Notes: a model not told the origin generated them from the sequence alone. DNA of 64,000 bases from F22 sp963668535 (GCA_963668535.1 OY764867.1:2542001-2606000), one strand, 5' to 3'; shown: positions 44,704 through 54,093, counted from the first letter of the stretch. A program made the numbers and translations.

Positions 44704-46155
44704 TTATTCTACTGGTAGATAGAGATCTTTTTCTGCTAAAGGAGAAGATGGATAATTGCGACCACAAAAACCAACTTCCAGGTTTTCTCCCATATAATCT
44801 TCAAAATACAAGACACGCAATTCATGGAAACCTTTATCAAGGGCTATCTTACCTTCTATCTTACGAGCGCTATGTCCTCCATCATTATCGACAACTTGTT
44901 TGCCATCAAGATACAGTTTAGAGCCATCATCAGAATAGGTGTAAAAACGATACACACCTCTCTCTGGTATCTTTATAAAAGTACGAAAATCATACGCAAA
45001 ATGATCTTTCACAGGTGCCTCTTCAATAGAAATAGTATTCATAGTACCCTCACTTATTTTTTTACAATTTGGGATTTGTGCAATCGCTTTACATGTCCCT
45101 TCATAATAAGTATAAGCCACTCCATGTTTGTCAGGTGTGAACTGCTGAGCTGGAGAATAAACCATTTCTTTTTCATCTGCTGACGTTAAAGCAGAAGGAT
45201 AATAATAGGTTGCTTCTTTTCCTTCGGGTGTACAAATCCAAGTATCAAATTTTCTTTTTCCTTCATAGCATTGAATCACTCGCGCACCTCTCTTCAACGA
45301 ACCATAAGCATCTGCTCCTGTAACACGTCCATAACCTAATGCTATTCCATTTTTTAATCCTAAGAAATCATTATCATGATCATGTCCAGCAAAAATACCC
45401 ATGACATCATTCATCTCTATAAAAGAAGCAAATAAGCCGGGATTTATCTGGGAAGAAGCAACGCCTCCCTCTAATGTATTACCAAAAGTTTCAGGAGCAT
45501 CCATGATTGCTTTATACTCCACCAATGGAATATGCAAAAAAGCAAGAGAGGGAAGTGGTTTGCCGTGATTGTTTTTAGTAAAAGATGCACTCTGTTGGCG
45601 ATACCAATTGATTTGATCAAAATGAACCCAATCATAATGACCATACGTATTTACAGGTAGGTAACCATTCGAGTCAATACAATAAAGCGTAGCTTTCACT
45701 ACTGATTGATCATGCGAAGCATACACAGGTATGACACAATTGCCACATCCTTTTATATCTTTAGGCCCTTTCTCTCCAACATAATATGGAGAAGCCAAAA
45801 GAAGATTATATATTGAATCTTTCTTCAAATATTCAGCATCATGATTGCCCATGGTTACTGTAAAAGGCATTTTAGCTTGTTCAAAGAGTTGAATGATCTC
45901 TTTCCAACCTTTTGTCGCTGGTTCATAAGTGACCACATCGCCTGTCAACACAGCCAGTGCAGGTTGCTCCATCTTTAATACTTCACGTATTGCTGCCTTG
46001 GTTTGAGCACAATTTGGTGATCCTGATTTCCAATGGATGTCTGTAAATTGGCAAATCTTAAAGGTGCCATTTTCAAAACTAAACTTTCGTTGAGCAAAAG
46101 TATCAGTAGATAGCAAGCATAGGCTGACCAATAAAAAGAGAATGTATTTTTTCAT
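44704..46155 (-). CDS. Secreted metallophosphoesterase with C-terminal PA14-like domain
   Basis: A 483-residue exported protein: signal peptide MKKYILFLLVSLCLLSTDTFAQ, then a calcineurin-like phosphoesterase with metal motifs FTDIHW (Asp39, His41), LTGDVV, MGNHDAEY and FAGHDHDN. From about 380, RFYTYSDDGSKLYLDGKQVVDNDGGH ... LRVLYFEDYMGENLEVGF is a PA14-type sugar-binding or adhesion domain. It probably hydrolyses phosphoesters at the surface or in the periplasm; the substrate is unknown. It has its own -7 box and lies divergent from the middle OMP gene. Confidence 0.9.
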   Translation of the reverse strand: MKKYILFLLVSLCLLSTDTFAQRKFSFENGTFKICQFTDIHWKSGSPNCAQTKAAIREVLKMEQPALAVLTGDVVTYEPATKGWKEIIQLFEQAKMPFTVTMGNHDAEYLKKDSIYNLLLASPYYVGEKGPKDIKGCGNCVIPVYASHDQSVVKATLYCIDSNGYLPVNTYGHYDWVHFDQINWYRQQSASFTKNNHGKPLPSLAFLHIPLVEYKAIMDAPETFGNTLEGGVASSQINPGLFASFIEMNDVMGIFAGHDHDNDFLGLKNGIALGYGRVTGADAYGSLKRGARVIQCYEGKRKFDTWICTPEGKEATYYYPSALTSADEKEMVYSPAQQFTPDKHGVAYTYYEGTCKAIAQIPNCKKISEGTMNTISIEEAPVKDHFAYDFRTFIKIPERGVYRFYTYSDDGSKLYLDGKQVVDNDGGHSARKIEGKIALDKGFHELRVLYFEDYMGENLEVGFCGRNYPSSPLAEKDLYLPVE

Positions 46156-46241
46156 GATATTAAGGTAGGTTATAAAAAATAGTTTTTCAATTTTGACTTG
46201 ATCATATCTCCGAACCCTTTGACGAGATTTTCAAATCAGTT

Positions 46242-46249
46242 CAAAGATA
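46242..46249 (-). promoter_or_regulatory. -7 promoter box of the metallophosphoesterase
   Basis: Minus strand TATCTTTG, 87 bases before the ATG. No clear -33 TTG. Confidence 0.5.
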
Positions 46250-46402
46250 CATTATTTCCTTTGATTTGTTTATGCGATTCACGTGTTAAATTGTTAATTC
46301 TTTAAGGTTGAGCTTGGTACTTGCCACGCAGAAGAACACACTGAGTATGCGAAACAGAAGTCCGTTAAGGACAGGTAGTACGGTGTTGAATTCAGAAGGG
46401 AG

Positions 46403-46671
46403 TGTAATCGTTTGTGGTGAACTTTTTACCGTTGTCAAGTTTTTGTCAAGTAAATAATAGGCAAAATGACCTATTTATCACCCTGTTAAAGTAAAATGCG
46501 TACTTTTTGTCAATACAAACTTGATGTCTTTACAATAAAATTGTTGTATTTTTGTGCATCAAACAGTCACCGATTTAGATGGTGCCTTTTCATTAGATAA
46601 TCCCAAAGGGGACTATCAACTGGGAGTGAGCTATATTGGTTTTGAAACCAAGTATATCCCTATATCTTTAA
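46403..46671 (+). repeat. Repeat block A2: promoter cassette fused to a relic of the OMP N-terminal domain
   Basis: 46427-46567 matches the cassette 41650-41790 with few changes. At TCAAACAGT (46559-46567) the sequence jumps to the part that follows the second TCAAACAGT in paralog 1 (42045-42053), so 263 bases are missing between two 9-bp repeats. It then continues as the regulatory-domain sequence to about 46671 and ends in TAA just before the next gene. Bases 46403-46426 are also shared with 49087-49110. Confidence 0.9.
46493..46554 (+). promoter_or_regulatory. OMP promoter cassette, copy 2
   Basis: AATGCGTACTTTTTGTCAA (46495-46513), 33 bases, then TATTTTTG (46547-46554). Confidence 0.65.
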
Positions 46672-46682
46672 AATAAATTTCA

Positions 46683-49091
46683 ATGAGAAGATCTTTTTTT
46701 AAAGTATACATGACGTTTGTATGTATCCTTTTTTTTGCAATGAAACTGCACGCTGATAATAAACATGTATTGTATACTGTAGTCATGGATAAAGCGGAAG
46801 CTTTGCCACTCTCTTATAGTACAGTGAAAATTACATCGGCAGATATGCGACCTATGTATTTGGTTTCAGATGCTGAGGGACAGGTGGTGATAAGTTTGCA
46901 TTCAGGTATGTATACGTTAGAAGTTAGTTATGTAGGCTACCAAAGCAAGACAACACACTTTCAAATAGCTGACAAAGACCTGAAGCTTGCCACACTCTAT
47001 CTCGAATCAGATGCCCAAGCTTTATCTGAAGTTGTGATTACAGAGCGTAAAAAACTAGTGACTTTGAATGATTCTGGCTTAGAATATAATCTATCCAAGG
47101 ATGCTAGGGTGCAATCGTCTAACTTATTAGATGCTATGCGTCAGGTGCCCTTAGTCAATGTCGATGCTACGGGCAGTTTGCTTGTTAAAGGAACTAGTGA
47201 CTATGCGATATATCTAAATGGTAAGCCCTACCGTATTGCGCAAAGCAGTCCTAAAGAAGTCTTGCAGAGCATTCCAGCATCTACCATAAGCAAAGTAGAA
47301 GTTATAACCAATCCCGATGCACGTTATAGTGCAGAAGATGGGAGTACCATCATCAATATTATAACTGCACGAAAGCGCATAGATAACTACTCTCTGACTC
47401 TTAATGCCGCAGGTGAAACGAGACCAAAAGGCCAAGTGGGGGCTACTTTTATCGGTACACTGGGAAAATTGACTTACTCCCTAGGTTACAACTATACAGT
47501 AGATCATCAAAATGACCAACCAGTAGATAGAACCCAAATCTTTAAACAAGATGACCATACTAGTCAGCTTGTAGATATGGACGGAGAGAGCGATGGCACA
47601 TGGCAGAACCACACTATACGCACGATGTTTGACTGGGAACTAGATAGTCTAAACTCTATATATGTAGATGCGCATGGATTGCTCAAGCGGATAGATGACA
47701 ATACGCACTGGAAAGAAACAATAACTCATCCAAATACATCACCACAATCTAGTACCTTTAGTAATAGTGGGAACACATGGGTGGGCACTTTTGAAACCAA
47801 TGTTATCTACCGAAATCTATATAAAGAGAGCAAATCTGCACGCTTTACAGTAGGGTATCGTTATACGTATACTCCAGATAAAAAAGATTACATATCTACT
47901 GATTCAAGCACGCGTACACAGAGTCGTAATAATGGGGGACTAGATGAACATACTATCCTAGGAGACTGGTATATCCCTATCAACAAGTATAACGATATAC
48001 GAGTTGGTGTCAAACAAATATGTCGTATCGGAGACTCCAACCCTAGCTATAAGCAATGGAATGAGTCGGCTCAGCTTTGGGGTGAGTCTACGCAGCAACT
48101 TACAGAGATGGATTATCACTACAATATCTCTAGTGCATATCTCAGCTATAGTGCTAAGTATAGAAAGTTTCGATTTAATCTAGGTACTCGTGTAGAGTAT
48201 GCTTGGATGGATATGGAGTTTCCACAAAGTACTTCGGATAACTTTTCTAATCATCATTTTGATTGGATTCCACGTGCCAGCATTTCGTATAAACTGTCCA
48301 AGCACCAAAATACGACTTTGCGCTATTCTACTAAGTTGTCAAGACCAAGCATCAGTATGTTGTCGCCATTTACCTTACAGAATACAAACTACTCGGTAAG
48401 CTATGGCAATCCTACTTTGGACAATGCACATAAGCAATACCTGTCTTTAAGCCATATGTATTTCTCCAATAAGGTGATGATGTCTAGTAGTCTGGATTAT
48501 AGCTATACCAAGGATGCGATATTGAGATACTATAATCGAATGGATGATACCGATATGGTGGCGAGTACTTACGACAATATAGGACAAGTCACCACAGTAG
48601 GTGGAAACCTATATCTCAATTATAGGCCGACTCCACGCTTATCGCTTACAGCCTCTGTTAATGCCGGCTATTATGGCATTAAAAACCATAGACTAGGTGT
48701 AAACCAAGACGATGTGACTTATAATATCATGTTTATGGGGCACTTACAGTTGAAGAAGGGCTGGTCTATAGATGCCAATTGGGGGCGATTCAAGCAAGCG
48801 CCTCTACCATGGGGAGAATATGACCCAATGGATTTCTATGCCATGTCGGTCAGCAAAAGTTTCTTGAAGAATGCATTACACGTCACAGCAGTGGCGAACT
48901 CTCCGTTTTCTAAGTACATTGAGTTTAGCTCTAAGATAGATAGTCCTAGTTATGCCCAATCGCAAACGAACTATATGGTCGGAAGGTCTTTTGGAATTAA
49001 GTTGGCTTATACACTGCATAGTAAGAAGAAGCCGTCCTTGAAACGTTGCAAGACTTTACGCAATGATGATTTAGATACTGGGGTGAGGTAA
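46683..49091 (+). CDS. Outer-membrane beta-barrel protein (OMP_b-brl_3 type), middle gene
   Basis: An 802-residue outer-membrane protein with its own signal peptide (RSFFKVYMTFVCILFFAMKLHA). A regulatory-like domain follows (ALPLSYSTVKITSADMRPMYL ... LEVSYVGYQSKTTHF), then a plug-like part (SEVVITERKKLVTLNDSGLEYNLSKDARVQSSNLLDAMRQVPLV-type) and the barrel with SRPSISMLSPFTLQNTNYSVSYGNPTLDNA, a strong OMP_b-brl_3 signature. It is of the same superfamily as its flanking paralogs but only distantly related. Its ATG lies 12 bases after a relic of the paralogs' regulatory domain and it is driven by the same type of promoter, so it looks like a gene that has been placed under a captured promoter. 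Confidence 0.85.
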   Translation: MRRSFFKVYMTFVCILFFAMKLHADNKHVLYTVVMDKAEALPLSYSTVKITSADMRPMYLVSDAEGQVVISLHSGMYTLEVSYVGYQSKTTHFQIADKDLKLATLYLESDAQALSEVVITERKKLVTLNDSGLEYNLSKDARVQSSNLLDAMRQVPLVNVDATGSLLVKGTSDYAIYLNGKPYRIAQSSPKEVLQSIPASTISKVEVITNPDARYSAEDGSTIINIITARKRIDNYSLTLNAAGETRPKGQVGATFIGTLGKLTYSLGYNYTVDHQNDQPVDRTQIFKQDDHTSQLVDMDGESDGTWQNHTIRTMFDWELDSLNSIYVDAHGLLKRIDDNTHWKETITHPNTSPQSSTFSNSGNTWVGTFETNVIYRNLYKESKSARFTVGYRYTYTPDKKDYISTDSSTRTQSRNNGGLDEHTILGDWYIPINKYNDIRVGVKQICRIGDSNPSYKQWNESAQLWGESTQQLTEMDYHYNISSAYLSYSAKYRKFRFNLGTRVEYAWMDMEFPQSTSDNFSNHHFDWIPRASISYKLSKHQNTTLRYSTKLSRPSISMLSPFTLQNTNYSVSYGNPTLDNAHKQYLSLSHMYFSNKVMMSSSLDYSYTKDAILRYYNRMDDTDMVASTYDNIGQVTTVGGNLYLNYRPTPRLSLTASVNAGYYGIKNHRLGVNQDDVTYNIMFMGHLQLKKGWSIDANWGRFKQAPLPWGEYDPMDFYAMSVSKSFLKNALHVTAVANSPFSKYIEFSSKIDSPSYAQSQTNYMVGRSFGIKLAYTLHSKKKPSLKRCKTLRNDDLDTGVR

Positions 49092-49110
49092 TCGTTTGTG
49101 GTGAACTTTT

Positions 49111-49809
49111 TACCGTTGTCAAGTTTTTGTCAAGTAAATAATAGGCAAAATGACCTATTTATCCCCCTCTTAAAGTAAAATGCGTACTTTTTGTCAATAC
49201 AAACTTGATGTCTTTACAATAAAATAGTTGTACTTTTGTGCATCAAACAGTATAAACGTCGAAAGGCATAAACCACTTTTCATGAATCATTCTTATAGAA
49301 ACAAAAGTATGGTATGTTTGGCGGGCTTTCTATGTGGTATCATCCTATTGGGATATAGTACCAAGGCACATGCTCAAGCACCCAAACAACAACCTCCAAA
49401 AGAAGTAGCTCATATCACTGGTGTCGTAGAGACCACTGATGGCACGACGCTCCCGAACGCTAGCGTTTTTGTGGTCAAAAGTAAAGAACTCAGAAAATTT
49501 GTCGCTCAAACAGTCACCGATTTAGACGGTGCCTTTTCATTGGACAATCCCAAAGGGGACTATCAACTGGGAGTGAGCTATATCGGTTTCGAAACCAAGT
49601 ATATTCCTGTATCTCTTAAAGCCGATACTGACAAGAATGTGGGAAAAATCGTGCTGAAAACATCAACCAACGAACTCCAGACTGTGGTGATTCAGGGCCG
49701 TGCGGTGCGTGTGCACATGAAGCCTGATGGATTTATTGTTAATGTTACGACATTGCGCGAGAGTTGCAACGATGCGCTGGATATCTTGCGTATGATTCCT
49801 AAAGTATAT
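49111..49809 (+). repeat. Repeat block A3: promoter cassette plus 5' part of third OMP gene
   Basis: Near-identical to 41650-42348. Its left end joins directly to the stop of the middle gene, whose last codon and TAA are followed by the 24 bases shared with copy 2. Identity with copy 1 ends near the ATTCCTAAAGTA of the plug-like region. Confidence 0.92.
49177..49238 (+). promoter_or_regulatory. OMP promoter cassette, copy 3
   Basis: AATGCGTACTTTTTGTCAA (49179-49197), 33 bases, then TACTTTTG (49231-49238). Confidence 0.65.
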
Positions 49810-51735
49810 GCTGATGGTGATAAGCTCTCTGTACTTGGGAAGAAAAAGGTGATAGTGCAGATTGGGCAGGTGCTCCAACGTATGGATGCTGGTGAGCTAA
49901 TCAATGTGTTGAAAAGCTATGAAGCGGGTCTAGTGAAATCTGTGGAGGTGGTGATGCAACCAGCATTGCACTACGACCAGGATGGCAATACGGCCATGAT
50001 TATTTTGCATATGTCGTCGGTCTTTGAAGAATATATGGGTGGAATGGTTGGCATGGATCTGATGGATGCCGAGGGGCACAACGCGCACTATGGTGGTTAT
50101 GGGACCTTGAGGTACAACAAAAAGAAGTTTTTCTGGTCGGTGTCTCCTGGTGTCACTTTACATCAGCTTAACCGTGTGGAGGATGGGGCGTATACCTTCA
50201 GTAATAATAGCACGTATCGTGTGAAGGAGCCTTCAGAAGGGGATTCTAAGTATGCTGGAGCTCGATTTACGATGCAGTATGCATATAAAAAAGATAGTCA
50301 TGTGGGTGTCTTTATGAATGTGAATAATGAGCGTGAGGATTATGATTTCTTGAGTTCTGAGACGACGGTGCCTGTATCGAAGACTTCGCCTGATGCGGTC
50401 AATAACAATCATTCAGAATCGGATGTACCGAAAATCAGTACGACGGCGTATTGGCAAAATACGTATGGGAAACGTGGTAATAAGATCTGGGCGGAGATGT
50501 CGTATTATAATTACTTACGTGATGAAGACACAAACTATTCGGGGATGTATATGTTGGACAATACGGAGTTTTTTAAGTATGCTGATACCAGCAACCTGAG
50601 GGTCTACGGTCTTGGTTTTACCAATGATTATTCGATCTTTTTGAATGATGCGAAGTCGTATGTGCTCGATCTTGGTATCAAGGGGACGCGTACGGTGACG
50701 AATCATGATAAAAGACATGACCAGTGGCAGAAGGACAATGCGGCGGAGACATTTGATCAAAGTAATAAGATTAAGTTTGAAGAATGGTGGTTTACGCCAT
50801 ATGTGAGTGCTACATTCCGTTTTTCTCCTAAATGGTGGCTGCGTACTGGCATGCGTGTGTCGACGACTTCGTCTAAATTGACGCAAAAAGATACAGGAAA
50901 ATCAGACTCTAGAGATAAGACGGTGTTTCTACCGAATGTGCATGCGAAGTATATGCCAAGCAAGAATCATCAGTGGGCTTTTTCGCTCAATTCGTATGCC
51001 ACGCAACCTACATATGGGGCGTTGAATCCGTTTGAGTGGCGTGTCAACCAGCGTCAAGTGTATCGTGGCAATCCGATGCTGATTCCGTCGACGACGTATA
51101 TCTATGATTTGGGCTATACATACAAGGGGGTCTTGTCGTTCTCTACCACTGCAGAGCAGGAGCGCAACAGGATCGATCAAGTGACGACTATAGATGATGA
51201 TATGATTTATTTGCAGACTAAGAATGCAGAAAATAGTTTCTTTATCGGTGCAAAGGGGAGCTACTATTATAATAAGTTGAAGTTTATGACTGCGTCTCTG
51301 AGAGGTACGTATGGTCGCAGACACTATTCGTCTATTGATAAAAATTTGGCTGATAAAAGAGATGCTAGCGAGTGGAGTGCAAGTGCAAATATGAATTTTT
51401 TCTTCAATAAAAAACGTACTTTTAGAGGGTATCTTGGTGGGAACTATGATGGTCGTAAGAAGACGTCTTTGGCAACGATTGATCCTCAATATAGTATGAC
51501 GACTGGATTGAGTTACAGCATGATGAATAGACGTCTGAATTTCGATTTGTACGGGTTAAATCTTTTTGCTAGTCGCTACAAAGGGGAGACTATACGTGAT
51601 ACGTATCGCATGAAATTCAATAACAAGTATGACTATCCTACGCTGTATTTTTCTGTAAGATATAACTTCTCTAAGGTGAAAGATCATAGCAGTCGAAACC
51701 GTAGGGGGACTAGGGATGTGGAAAGACGTTTCTAG
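49282..51735 (+). CDS. Outer-membrane beta-barrel protein (OMP_b-brl_3 type) with CarboxypepD_reg-like domain, paralog 2
   Basis: An 817-residue protein with the same layout as the gene at 41821. Signal peptide, regulatory domain and first plug part are almost identical (one visible residue change, His to Tyr in the signal region), then it diverges. The barrel differs in many loops, for example AEGHNAHYGGYGTLRYNKKK against AGYGGRAGGYATLMYHKKK, while the strands and end (SVRYNFSKVKDHSSRNRR) match. This pattern of a constant exported N-terminus with a variable surface part suggests conversion between copies. It ends before a two-way terminator. Function unknown. Confidence 0.85.
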   Translation: MNHSYRNKSMVCLAGFLCGIILLGYSTKAHAQAPKQQPPKEVAHITGVVETTDGTTLPNASVFVVKSKELRKFVAQTVTDLDGAFSLDNPKGDYQLGVSYIGFETKYIPVSLKADTDKNVGKIVLKTSTNELQTVVIQGRAVRVHMKPDGFIVNVTTLRESCNDALDILRMIPKVYADGDKLSVLGKKKVIVQIGQVLQRMDAGELINVLKSYEAGLVKSVEVVMQPALHYDQDGNTAMIILHMSSVFEEYMGGMVGMDLMDAEGHNAHYGGYGTLRYNKKKFFWSVSPGVTLHQLNRVEDGAYTFSNNSTYRVKEPSEGDSKYAGARFTMQYAYKKDSHVGVFMNVNNEREDYDFLSSETTVPVSKTSPDAVNNNHSESDVPKISTTAYWQNTYGKRGNKIWAEMSYYNYLRDEDTNYSGMYMLDNTEFFKYADTSNLRVYGLGFTNDYSIFLNDAKSYVLDLGIKGTRTVTNHDKRHDQWQKDNAAETFDQSNKIKFEEWWFTPYVSATFRFSPKWWLRTGMRVSTTSSKLTQKDTGKSDSRDKTVFLPNVHAKYMPSKNHQWAFSLNSYATQPTYGALNPFEWRVNQRQVYRGNPMLIPSTTYIYDLGYTYKGVLSFSTTAEQERNRIDQVTTIDDDMIYLQTKNAENSFFIGAKGSYYYNKLKFMTASLRGTYGRRHYSSIDKNLADKRDASEWSASANMNFFFNKKRTFRGYLGGNYDGRKKTSLATIDPQYSMTTGLSYSMMNRRLNFDLYGLNLFASRYKGETIRDTYRMKFNNKYDYPTLYFSVRYNFSKVKDHSSRNRRGTRDVERRF

Positions 51736-51773
51736 TTGATGATTCAATATCTTTCTTAACTCTCTGAAGTGTG

Positions 51774-51805
51774 CCCTCAAAAAGTTGAATGTTAACTTTT
51801 TGGGG
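51774..51805. terminator. Two-way terminator between convergent genes
   Basis: CCTCAAAAAGTT (51775-51786) pairs with AACTTTTTGGGG (51794-51805, one mismatch) around 7 bases. The A/T-rich arms give U-runs in both directions, between the third OMP gene and the DUF2752 gene. Confidence 0.72.
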
Positions 51806-51810
51806 GTGCT

Positions 51811-52197
51811 TTATATTCCCCATATATTTCTCAATACGCCCCAACCGATAATCATCCCAAACAAGAACCAGATAATCACTGGATGATGCATCTTGGTATA
51901 CACCTCAGGATACTTCTTTCGTAATGCCTCCACTATGGCATACACAATCACCACAGGAATCAGGGTCACTAGCATTGCATTTAAAGAGAAAGCTGTTGCG
52001 ATATCCATGTGAAACAACGCATAAATGGCCCGTTGCGACCCACAGCCAGGACACTTATATCCAGTAATCATCAAGAAAGGGCAGCGGGGAAAGAAATACT
52101 TACTAGGGTTGAAATGGCTATATATATACGCAAGCGCAATAACTCCAAGAATTATTGCGCTAGTACGTGTTATTTTATTTTTAAGCCAGTTTGCCAC
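51811..52197 (-). CDS. DUF2752 domain membrane protein
   Basis: A small membrane protein of 128 residues. The motif FFPRCPFLMITGYKCPGCGSQRAIYALFHMDI carries the Cys-rich DUF2752 core, flanked by three hydrophobic segments. Function unknown. The GTG at 52197 is chosen: it lies 5 bases after the stop of the GYF gene; the other in-frame start at 52290 would overlap that gene by 88 bases and add a poor N-terminus. It is the second gene of a two-gene operon. Confidence 0.75.
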   Translation of the reverse strand: MANWLKNKITRTSAIILGVIALAYIYSHFNPSKYFFPRCPFLMITGYKCPGCGSQRAIYALFHMDIATAFSLNAMLVTLIPVVIVYAIVEALRKKYPEVYTKMHHPVIIWFLFGMIIGWGVLRNIWGI

Positions 52198-52202
52198 GGA
52201 TA

Positions 52203-52691
52203 TTATCCACAAGTGGATTCTGCAATAGAGAAGGCAAAGACACCAAGCATAAATAAAAGATATAGTGCAATCGCCGCTATTCCTAGCCATAAGCTAATAT
52301 AGAAGAAACGCTTTGCTTTTCGTGAGTTCTCTTCAGCTATACTATAATCGCCTCTGTTGAAGGCTGTTTCTACGGCGGCGGCATAGACGATGCCAACGAC
52401 ACCAAGTGGAAGGCAGCAAAATATAGTGGCTAAGATTGATTCTAGTAGATATGTTTTGGGACAAACTCTAGGAGGGTAGTTCCTGTTTTCAGGATTCGGA
52501 GGTGTTGAGTCTGAGTGCATATTGGGCCATAATTTTTGACATACGTCATCAATATATTGTGCTTTTGTCCAGTCACTCATCCCTTTTTTCCAAATCGGAG
52601 TGTGAGGCTGAATGTTATGACTAGCAAGTTCATCGATTGATACTGGACCTTGTTGCTCTCCCTTACTATTGATAAAATAATATTGTTCCAT
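52203..52691 (-). CDS. GYF_2 and CD225/dispanin-like membrane protein
   Basis: A 162-residue protein. The N-terminal 50 residues (MEQYYFINSKGEQQGPVSIDEL ... TPIWKKGMSDWTKA) are a GYF_2 domain, which usually binds proline-rich segments. The C-terminal half is a CD225/dispanin-type region (YLLESILATIFCCLPLGVVGIVYAAAVETAFNRGDY ... SRKAKRFFYISL) with two membrane helices. Pairing with DUF2752 is common in Bacteroidetes. It has a canonical promoter at 52734-52764 and is divergent from the Cys-rich gene. Role unknown; perhaps membrane-associated assembly or export. Confidence 0.85.
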   Translation of the reverse strand: MEQYYFINSKGEQQGPVSIDELASHNIQPHTPIWKKGMSDWTKAQYIDDVCQKLWPNMHSDSTPPNPENRNYPPRVCPKTYLLESILATIFCCLPLGVVGIVYAAAVETAFNRGDYSIAEENSRKAKRFFYISLWLGIAAIALYLLFMLGVFAFSIAESTCG

Positions 52692-52733
52692 GTTTTTTTA
52701 TGTTGAGAATCTTCTACTTTAATTACGGTTTGA

Positions 52734-52764
52734 CAAATATACAGTATTAAAGGTAAATAACAAA
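52734..52764 (-). promoter_or_regulatory. Promoter of the GYF-DUF2752 operon
   Basis: Minus strand: TTTG (52764-52761), 19-bp spacer, TATATTTG (52741-52734). Confidence 0.75.
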
Positions 52765-52773
52765 TTAAATGTG

Positions 52774-52781
52774 TACCTTTG
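52774..52781 (+). promoter_or_regulatory. -7 promoter box of the Cys-rich / nitroreductase operon
   Basis: TACCTTTG, 24 bases before the ATG at 52806. It rules out a start at 52779. Confidence 0.55.
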
Positions 52782-52805
52782 TCACGAAATTTAAATATAT
52801 ATCTT

Positions 52806-53081
52806 ATGAAGTCTAAGCCCCAAACAACACATTACAAGTTTGTTCAAAATAGTCAATGTGAGTATTTCCCATGTCATAAAGTAAAGAACAAAGAGGATTT
52901 TAATTGCCTTTTTTGTTTCTGTCCGCTATATATGTTGGGAGATCAGTGTGGCGGCAACTTTAAGTACACAAATGGATTTAAAGATTGTAGTGACTGCTTG
53001 TTGCCTCATACAAAAAAGGCTTATGAGCATGTGATGAGTAAGATGGATTTGGTTATGAAAATAGGTAGTAAACGAGAGTAA
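52806..53081 (+). CDS. Cysteine-rich small domain protein (PF04071 type)
   Basis: A 91-residue protein with ten cysteines in the pattern of the Cys-rich small domain: CEYFPCHK, FNCLFCFCPLYMLGDQCGGN, FKDCSDCLLPH. It probably binds metal or an iron-sulfur cluster. In other bacteria the domain occurs with cobalamin-related genes, but none is adjacent here. The ATG at 52806 is chosen because the -7 box covers the longer start. Nine bases separate it from the nitroreductase gene, so they form an operon and may work together in electron transfer. Confidence 0.85.
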   Translation: MKSKPQTTHYKFVQNSQCEYFPCHKVKNKEDFNCLFCFCPLYMLGDQCGGNFKYTNGFKDCSDCLLPHTKKAYEHVMSKMDLVMKIGSKRE

Positions 53082-53090
53082 AAAGGAACT

Positions 53091-53924
53091 ATGACAGCAA
53101 TTAATTTTATCATTGATAAAGAAAAGTGTATTCAATGTAAGAAGTGTGTGAAGGATTGTCCAGTATTGATTATTGATGGCAAGACTGAGTATCCTGAAAT
53201 TAAAGCAGGGAAAGAAGCGATGTGTTTGGCGTGCCAACACTGTTTTGCGGTGTGTCCTACTGGAGCATTGTCTATTTGGGGTAAGAATCCAGAGGATAGT
53301 GTAGTGGTAAGCAAGGAAACTGTATCGCCTGAGAAATTGGCTCTATTGTACAAAACTCGTCGTTCTATTCGTGCGTTCAAGAAGGAAGCACTTGATGCAG
53401 CTCTTCTTCAAGATTTGTTAGAAACAGCAGCCTATGCGCCGACTTCTAAGAATGAAAATAGTGTACACTTTTCATTGGTAGACTCTCCAGAGACTTTCGA
53501 TAAGGTACGTGCTTTGATCTATGATGGTATCAAGGAAGCGGCTGCAGAAGGTCGTATCCCTGAGAAGCTGTCTTATCTGAAAAACTTCCAAGCTGTGTGG
53601 GAGAGTAAGGGGATAGATGTGCTATTCCGTGGTGCTCCACACTTGTTGATTTCTTCAACTCCTAAAGATGCAACCAATCCAGTGGCAGATGCTTGTATTG
53701 CGTTGAGCTACTTCGAAATTTATGCCAATAGTAACGGGGTAGGTACACTCTGGGATGGTTTTGCTAGGGCTGCAATCAGTGTGGTGTCTCCTGCTATTCA
53801 AGAGCAATTAGGTGTCCCTGCTGACCATGTCTTGGGTGAAGTGTTAATCTTTGGTAGACCAGCTATTCGTTATGCACGGGGTATCCAAAGTGAGGGCTTA
53901 AACTTAAATACTATTAGTTTATAG
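53091..53924 (+). CDS. Nitroreductase-family protein with N-terminal 4Fe-4S ferredoxin domain
   Basis: A 277-residue cytosolic flavoprotein. The first 70 residues hold two 4Fe-4S motifs (CIQCKKCVKDCP and CLACQHCFAVCPTGAL). The rest is the FMN-binding nitroreductase fold: LYKTRRSIRAFKKEA is the typical entry with the FMN-binding arginines, and YAPTSKNENSVHF and GVGTLWDGFARAAI follow. It may reduce quinones, nitro compounds or another acceptor; the true substrate is unknown. It is the second gene after the Cys-rich protein. Confidence 0.93.
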   Translation: MTAINFIIDKEKCIQCKKCVKDCPVLIIDGKTEYPEIKAGKEAMCLACQHCFAVCPTGALSIWGKNPEDSVVVSKETVSPEKLALLYKTRRSIRAFKKEALDAALLQDLLETAAYAPTSKNENSVHFSLVDSPETFDKVRALIYDGIKEAAAEGRIPEKLSYLKNFQAVWESKGIDVLFRGAPHLLISSTPKDATNPVADACIALSYFEIYANSNGVGTLWDGFARAAISVVSPAIQEQLGVPADHVLGEVLIFGRPAIRYARGIQSEGLNLNTISL

Positions 53925-54085
53925 TTGCTTCAATTTTGATTCAGGTGGTGTGAGTTTTGTCACATTTGATATACTATTGTTACAAAAAGATTTCGCATTG
54001 ATGGCAAAAATATTAAATTTGCGTCTGTGGGGTGTTTTTGAGGAAGAAAATTTAAAAAGATACTGATCGTTCATTTAATGATTAT

Positions 54086-54093
54086 TATATTTG
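54086..54093 (+). promoter_or_regulatory. -7 promoter box of a candidate small RNA
   Basis: TATATTTG, about 7 bases before a structured stretch that ends at a terminator 140 bases later. No convincing -33 TTG. Confidence 0.5.

Noticed and set aside
41767..51735. SusC/SusD polysaccharide utilisation locus
   Set aside because: No SusD-like lipoprotein accompanies any of the three OMP genes and the barrels match OMP_b-brl_3.
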